From Asanoa siamensis (GTDB lineage: Bacteria > Actinomycetota > Actinomycetes > Mycobacteriales > Micromonosporaceae), in assembly GCF_016862555.1 (NCBI RefSeq), contig NZ_BONE01000003.1, forward strand, positions 62,001-126,000: a stretch of 64,000 nucleotides of DNA. Direction: 5' to 3'. Positions 60,343 through 64,000 of this stretch are shown here, one piece after another. Both the position numbers and the translations under genes were made by a program. The notes beneath the pieces are model-generated. The model was not told the DNA's origin, did no database searches, and saw nothing but the letters and a program-made list of their open reading frames with translations. The first letter of the stretch is position 1. Each line of letters starts with the position of its first letter.

Positions 60343-60569
60343 CGAACGCATCGTTACAAAACGCCGTGCAGTTAGCGAATACTGCTCATATCGACATTTC
60401 TCGGTTCAAATCAGGCCGCGATCAACTTAGTCTGCTCCCATCGCCGGAACAAGCCGGCCGGAGACCTGGAGCGGGTTATGTACGCGAACGACTGGAACTG
60501 ACCCCGATCAGCGAGGTCACGGTCCGGTAGGATGTCGTCACTCGTGGGTGGCGTTCTGATGGGGACCGA

Positions 60570-63098
60570 TTGACCGGCGAACCAAGATCTCACCACAACG
60601 CGACCGATCGGCAGCTGAGGCTGCTCGTCGGTCTCGTGGTGTTTGCGGCGGCTATCGCGGTCACGGCGTCCGTTTATGCCATTGTCACGAAAATGGTGGA
60701 ATATCCGTCGTCGTTGGTGATCGGCACGCTGATCGTCGCGGCAACGGCCTCCAACCGGGCAATGCTGAACGTGCGTATCGGCTCCAACAGATACGGCCAG
60801 TCGTGGACCGAGATCGTCACGCTCGTCGGTCTGGCCGTCGTCCCACCGCCGTGGGTGGTGGTCTCCACCGCGGTGGGCATCCTGATCGGTCGCATCCTCA
60901 ATCGACTCAGTCCGATGAAGGTGGCATTCGGCGCCGCCAAGGACACCTTGTCCGCGGCGGCTGGCGCGGCCGTTGTCTACGCCAGCGGTGCCGCGTTCAC
61001 GGGCACCTACCCGCAATTCCATCTCGGGGCGATGGTGCTCGCGTTCGTCGCCGTCACCGTCCTCGACGAGTTGCTCGTCCACCCCGTCGTCGCGCTGGCC
61101 ACCAGGACGCCGCTGAGCCAGCAGTTCCGGCGCTATCTCGACATCCGCATCTGGCTCGCGCTCGCCCGGCTCCTCGTCACGGTCTTCATCGTCTGGCTCC
61201 TGTCGGTCAACCGTGACGCCCAGGTGCTGCTGGTCGCGCCGCTGCTGATCCTGACCCTGCACCTGTGGTACTCGAGTCGCATCCGCAAGCGCGACGAGCG
61301 CACCTCGTGGCAGCGGCTGGCCAGTTCGGCCGAGGCGCTCAACGACGTCGACCTGCGCCGGGTCATGGAGGTCGCGGTCGAGTGGAGCCCAGACCTCTTC
61401 TCGGCCGATGGTGCGGAGGTCGAGGTCTTCCATCCGCCGACCCGGGTGCGCGGCACCGGGGGCAAGATCGACCCGGCCGGCGACGGCGAATGGCCGAGCG
61501 ACGCCTACGTCATCACCACGGTGCTAGAGGACCGCATCAACAAGAACGCCATCGGCGAGTTGCGGTTGCGCTTCAGCGGCCCGGTGCAGCTCAACGAGAT
61601 GGAGATCTACAAGCTGCGCACCTTCGCCTCGGCGCTGAACACCGCGATCCACAACGCCTCCGCGTACGCCGAGTTGGAGCGCATCGCGATCGTGCACGCG
61701 CACGACGCGGCGCACGACGCGCTGACTGGGCTGGCGAACCGGCGCCAACTGCTCGACCAGGGTCAGCGGCTGATCGCCGAGGGGCACTCCGACGGCGTGA
61801 TCGCCCTGCTGCTCCTGGATCTCAACCACTTCAAGGAAGTCAACGACACGCTCGGCCACGCGGCCGGTGACGACGTGCTCAAGCAGGTGGCCGACCGGCT
61901 CAAGGCGGCCGCCCACGGCGGCGACCTCGTCTCCCGGCTCGGCGGCGACGAGTTCGCGGTGCTGCTCACCGGGCTGCCCGCGCCGGCGATCGCGGCCTAC
62001 CGGGCCGATCGGCTGATCGCGGCGCTGCGTGAGCCGATCGAGGTCGAGGGCATGCGGATCAGCATCGAGGCCAGCGGCGGCATCGCCGCGGTGCCGTCCA
62101 GTGGTGGCATCGCCGAGTTGCTCCGCCGCGCGGACGTCGCGATGTACCAGGCCAAGCGGTCCGGCCAGCGGATCGCCACCTACTCGCACGCGCGCGACAC
62201 CGCCGACATCGGGCGGTTCGCGATCGCCGGCGGCATGTCCAGCGCGGTCGCCGACGGCACCCTCACCGTCGACTTCCAGCCGATCGTCGATCTGGCCAGC
62301 GGCGAGGTGCTGACGGCCGAGGCGCTGGCCCGCTGGCACCATCCTGACCACGGCACCGTCGACCCGTTGCGATTCCTGGAGACCGTGGAGCGCAACGGTC
62401 TGCTGCCCGCCTTCGCCGAGGCCGTACTCGATCAGGCGCTGTTGGCTTGTGTGTCCTGGCGGGAGGCCGGCTTCGACCTGCCGGTCGCCGTCAACGTGGC
62501 GCCGCGCAGCCTGCTCGACCCGCGGTTCCCCGGCTCGGTGATGACCCGGCTGCGGACTCACGACCTGCCGCCCGACCGGCTCATCCTCGAGCTGACCGAG
62601 ACGCTGACGATCAGCCAGCTCGAGGTGGTCGACCAGGTCCTCGGCCGGCTCCGCGACGAGGGCGTGCGGCTGGCGCTCGACGACTTCGGCACCGGCTACT
62701 CGTCGCTGTCGGTGCTGTCCCGGATCCCCGTACACGAGCTGAAGATCGATAGTCAGTTCGTCACGTCGATGGAGACCTCGCCGGAGGCGGGCGCGGTCAT
62801 CCGCTCGACCGTCGACCTCGGCCGCAGCCTCGACCTCGCGGTGGTGGCCGAGGGCGTCGACAGCGAGCCGCAGCGGCGCGCGCTCTGGGAGCTCGGCGTC
62901 ACCGCCGGCCAGGGCCAGCTGTTCGCCCGGCCGATGACCGCCGCACGACTGCTCGCGTCGCTGCACCGCGGCTCCGGTGGGCGGCCCGGCACGCTCGCAC
63001 CGGCGCTGCACGACGAGGGCGCCGTCATCCGGCTCAGCCCGCACCGGCGCCCGGTGCCGCGACAGCGCGGCGAGCGTTTGCCACACTTGGGCGGATGA
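60570..63098 (+). CDS. GGDEF-EAL dual-domain c-di-GMP protein
   Basis: An 842-residue membrane protein: about six N-terminal helices (residues 17-235, MASE-like sensor), a GAF-like stretch (about 250-375), GGDEF (458-462, RLGGDEF intact) and EAL (584-586, TAEALARWHHP intact; NVAPRSL, LDDFGTGYSSL, LKIDSQFV and AEGVDS present). Both synthetic and degrading sites appear complete. The I-site RxxD before GGDEF reads His-Gly-Gly-Asp, so product inhibition may be lost. TTG start; its stop overlaps the next gene by 4 bp (ATGA). Confidence 0.92.
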   Translation: MTGEPRSHHNATDRQLRLLVGLVVFAAAIAVTASVYAIVTKMVEYPSSLVIGTLIVAATASNRAMLNVRIGSNRYGQSWTEIVTLVGLAVVPPPWVVVSTAVGILIGRILNRLSPMKVAFGAAKDTLSAAAGAAVVYASGAAFTGTYPQFHLGAMVLAFVAVTVLDELLVHPVVALATRTPLSQQFRRYLDIRIWLALARLLVTVFIVWLLSVNRDAQVLLVAPLLILTLHLWYSSRIRKRDERTSWQRLASSAEALNDVDLRRVMEVAVEWSPDLFSADGAEVEVFHPPTRVRGTGGKIDPAGDGEWPSDAYVITTVLEDRINKNAIGELRLRFSGPVQLNEMEIYKLRTFASALNTAIHNASAYAELERIAIVHAHDAAHDALTGLANRRQLLDQGQRLIAEGHSDGVIALLLLDLNHFKEVNDTLGHAAGDDVLKQVADRLKAAAHGGDLVSRLGGDEFAVLLTGLPAPAIAAYRADRLIAALREPIEVEGMRISIEASGGIAAVPSSGGIAELLRRADVAMYQAKRSGQRIATYSHARDTADIGRFAIAGGMSSAVADGTLTVDFQPIVDLASGEVLTAEALARWHHPDHGTVDPLRFLETVERNGLLPAFAEAVLDQALLACVSWREAGFDLPVAVNVAPRSLLDPRFPGSVMTRLRTHDLPPDRLILELTETLTISQLEVVDQVLGRLRDEGVRLALDDFGTGYSSLSVLSRIPVHELKIDSQFVTSMETSPEAGAVIRSTVDLGRSLDLAVVAEGVDSEPQRRALWELGVTAGQGQLFARPMTAARLLASLHRGSGGRPGTLAPALHDEGAVIRLSPHRRPVPRQRGERLPHLGG

Positions 63099-64000
63099 TC
63101 ACCTGGTCCCGGCTCGACCGCGCGGCCGGCGGGCTGGCCTTCGACCTCGGCCTCTACTCGCTGTCCGCGGGCTTCGCCGCGATCACCGCGGTCACCTCGA
63201 CGCTGCTGCCGCACCGCGCCTGGGGTGCGATCGCGGCCTGGGGGTACGCGGCCGCCGCGCTCGCCGTGCTCGTGCAGTGGCTGGTCGGCAACCGTGACCC
63301 GCGGCTGCGCGCCGCGATCACCGGGCTCGCCTGGATCGCCACCGCGTGGGTGCCGATGCTCGTGCAGAGCGTCGAACGGGCCGGCGGGCGCACCGACCGC
63401 GCGCAGGAGGAGGTGCTGGTCGTCGAGGACGGCGGGAGCAGGCTGCTGCAGCACGCGACGCCGTACCTCTCCGACGACACCATCGCCCGGCTGCCCGCCG
63501 ACGAACGGCTGCTCGGCTATCTGCCGTACCAGCCGGGCATGTCGTTGTTCGGTCTGCCGCGCGCCCTCTTCGGTGACGCCTGGTGGACGGACGCCCGGAT
63601 CTGGTTCCTGCTCGCCACCGTGGCCACGCTCGCCGTCGCCGTCACGCTGGTCCGCGGGCCGCGGCTGCTGCGCGCGGTGCAGCTCACCACGGTGCTGCCG
63701 GTGTGCGCGCTGACCGTCGCGACCGGCGGTGACGACATTCCCGTGCTCGCGCTCTGCCTGCTGGCGCTGGTGCTCTGCCACCGGGAGCGCTGGGGCTGGG
63801 CGGGTGTCGCGGCCGGGCTCGCCGCCGCGCTCAAGCTGTTCGCCCTGCCGATCATCGCCGTCCTGCTGATCCACGCGCTGGTCCGCGGGCGGCTCGGGCG
63901 GTTCGCGATCGGCGCCATCGGGTTGCCGGTGCTCGCGATCGTGCCGCCGCTGCTGCGCGATCCGCGGGCCCTGTTCGACAACGTGATCGGGTTCCCGCTC
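63095..64000 (+). CDS. multi-helix membrane protein, GT87/DUF2029-like, 3' partial
   Basis: The first 302 residues of a membrane protein that runs off the window. It begins MITWSRLDRAAGG and has several helices; YQPGMSLFGLPRALFGDAWW and DDIPVLALCLLALVLCH followed by GLAAALKLFALPIIAV are the pattern of GT87-like glycosyltransferases, in which the Ala-Ala-Leu-Lys-Leu-Phe segment is characteristic. Start overlaps the c-di-GMP gene stop by 4 bp, so the two are cotranscribed and c-di-GMP may couple to surface glycan synthesis (inference). Confidence 0.75.
   Translation, partial: MITWSRLDRAAGGLAFDLGLYSLSAGFAAITAVTSTLLPHRAWGAIAAWGYAAAALAVLVQWLVGNRDPRLRAAITGLAWIATAWVPMLVQSVERAGGRTDRAQEEVLVVEDGGSRLLQHATPYLSDDTIARLPADERLLGYLPYQPGMSLFGLPRALFGDAWWTDARIWFLLATVATLAVAVTLVRGPRLLRAVQLTTVLPVCALTVATGGDDIPVLALCLLALVLCHRERWGWAGVAAGLAAALKLFALPIIAVLLIHALVRGRLGRFAIGAIGLPVLAIVPPLLRDPRALFDNVIGFPL

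Larger units (their letters stand above)
59904..60569. other. 666-bp lower-GC intergenic region with palindromes
   Basis: The longest gap in the window; visibly AT-richer than flanking DNA. No credible gene: small open frames lack ribosome sites. It contains two palindromes built on the same element: GAATGCATTC (60026-60035) and CTGACG(TG)AATGC-GCTAT-GCATTCGTCAG (60314-60342). TAGGAT at 60528-60533 could be the -10 of the diguanylate cyclase gene at 60570. Confidence 0.5.

Noticed and set aside
60145-60375. Small open frame of 76 codons in the lower-GC gap
   Set aside because: No ribosome-binding site or leaderless hexamer at the right distance and no recognisable protein features.
60403-60412. 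GGTTCAAATC resembling a tRNA T-loop
   Set aside because: Flanking bases do not pair as a T-stem and no cloverleaf or acceptor stem can be formed around it.

Overview
The window is about 70% GC chromosomal DNA with dense, mostly short-spaced genes, many GTG/TTG starts and frequent 4-bp start/stop overlaps. Gene content (bacterial proteasome activator with a GQYL tail, LytR-CpsA-Psr proteins, DUF4192, DUF5926, DUF6457, TY-Chap/YbjN-type protein, F420-type reductase, arginine deiminase) points to an actinobacterium. The Micromonosporaceae (Actinoplanes, Micromonospora and relatives) fit best, but genus is inference. No rRNA, tRNA, CRISPR, insertion sequence or prophage was found; this is core-like chromosome, not a mobile island.

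Layout. 0-10 kb: tail of a DUF4153/4173 membrane protein, two sodium:solute symporters each preceded by a small membrane protein, an ABC-2 exporter, a flavin-reductase-like protein, and an ECF sigma factor with a membrane-anchored partner. 10-20 kb: NAD-dependent sugar epimerase, two LCP cell-wall ligases, rhodanese, glycerophosphodiesterase, sensor kinase plus RsbW-like ATPase, arginine deiminase (minus strand), a degenerate NERD protein and a PAS protein. 20-36 kb: ECF sigma with DGPF protein, ACT protein, lipoprotein, prephenate dehydratase, AIM24, metallopeptidase, OsmC, F420-type reductase plus phytoene-desaturase-like flavoprotein, seryl-tRNA synthetase, two HAD phosphatases, Bpa, hydrolase, a substrate-binding lipoprotein, and dimethylargininase divergent from an Lrp regulator. 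36-48 kb: beta-propeller lipoprotein, TY-Chap-like protein, then molybdenum-cofactor genes mobA, DUF6457, fdhD, moaA and moaD interleaved with housekeeping genes. 48-54 kb: a large EndoQ-like PHP nuclease fused to a UvrD helicase, an envelope protein, an AAA ATPase and DoxX. 54-64 kb: GT87-type mannosyltransferase, a MarR/oxidoreductase divergent pair, the minus-strand moaC-mog-moeA-moaE operon, a long GGDEF-EAL protein and a truncated membrane protein.

Themes. (1) Molybdenum cofactor: seven synthesis genes plus fdhD in two clusters 11 kb apart cover GTP cyclisation (MoaA, MoaC), molybdopterin synthase (MoaD, MoaE), adenylation/insertion (Mog, MoeA), guanylylation (MobA) and sulfuration (FdhD). 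(2) Proteasome: Bpa ends in Gly-Gln-Tyr-Leu, and a peptide-chaperone-like protein 6 kb away ends in Gly-Met-Tyr-Leu, which suggests a second, undescribed 20S-docking adaptor. (3) Many starts have a TAgGcT/TAcGgT -10 hexamer 6-8 nt upstream, the signature of leaderless transcription. (4) Several intergenic palindromes, including a convergent pair of perfect TTATCCACA DnaA boxes, have no assigned role.
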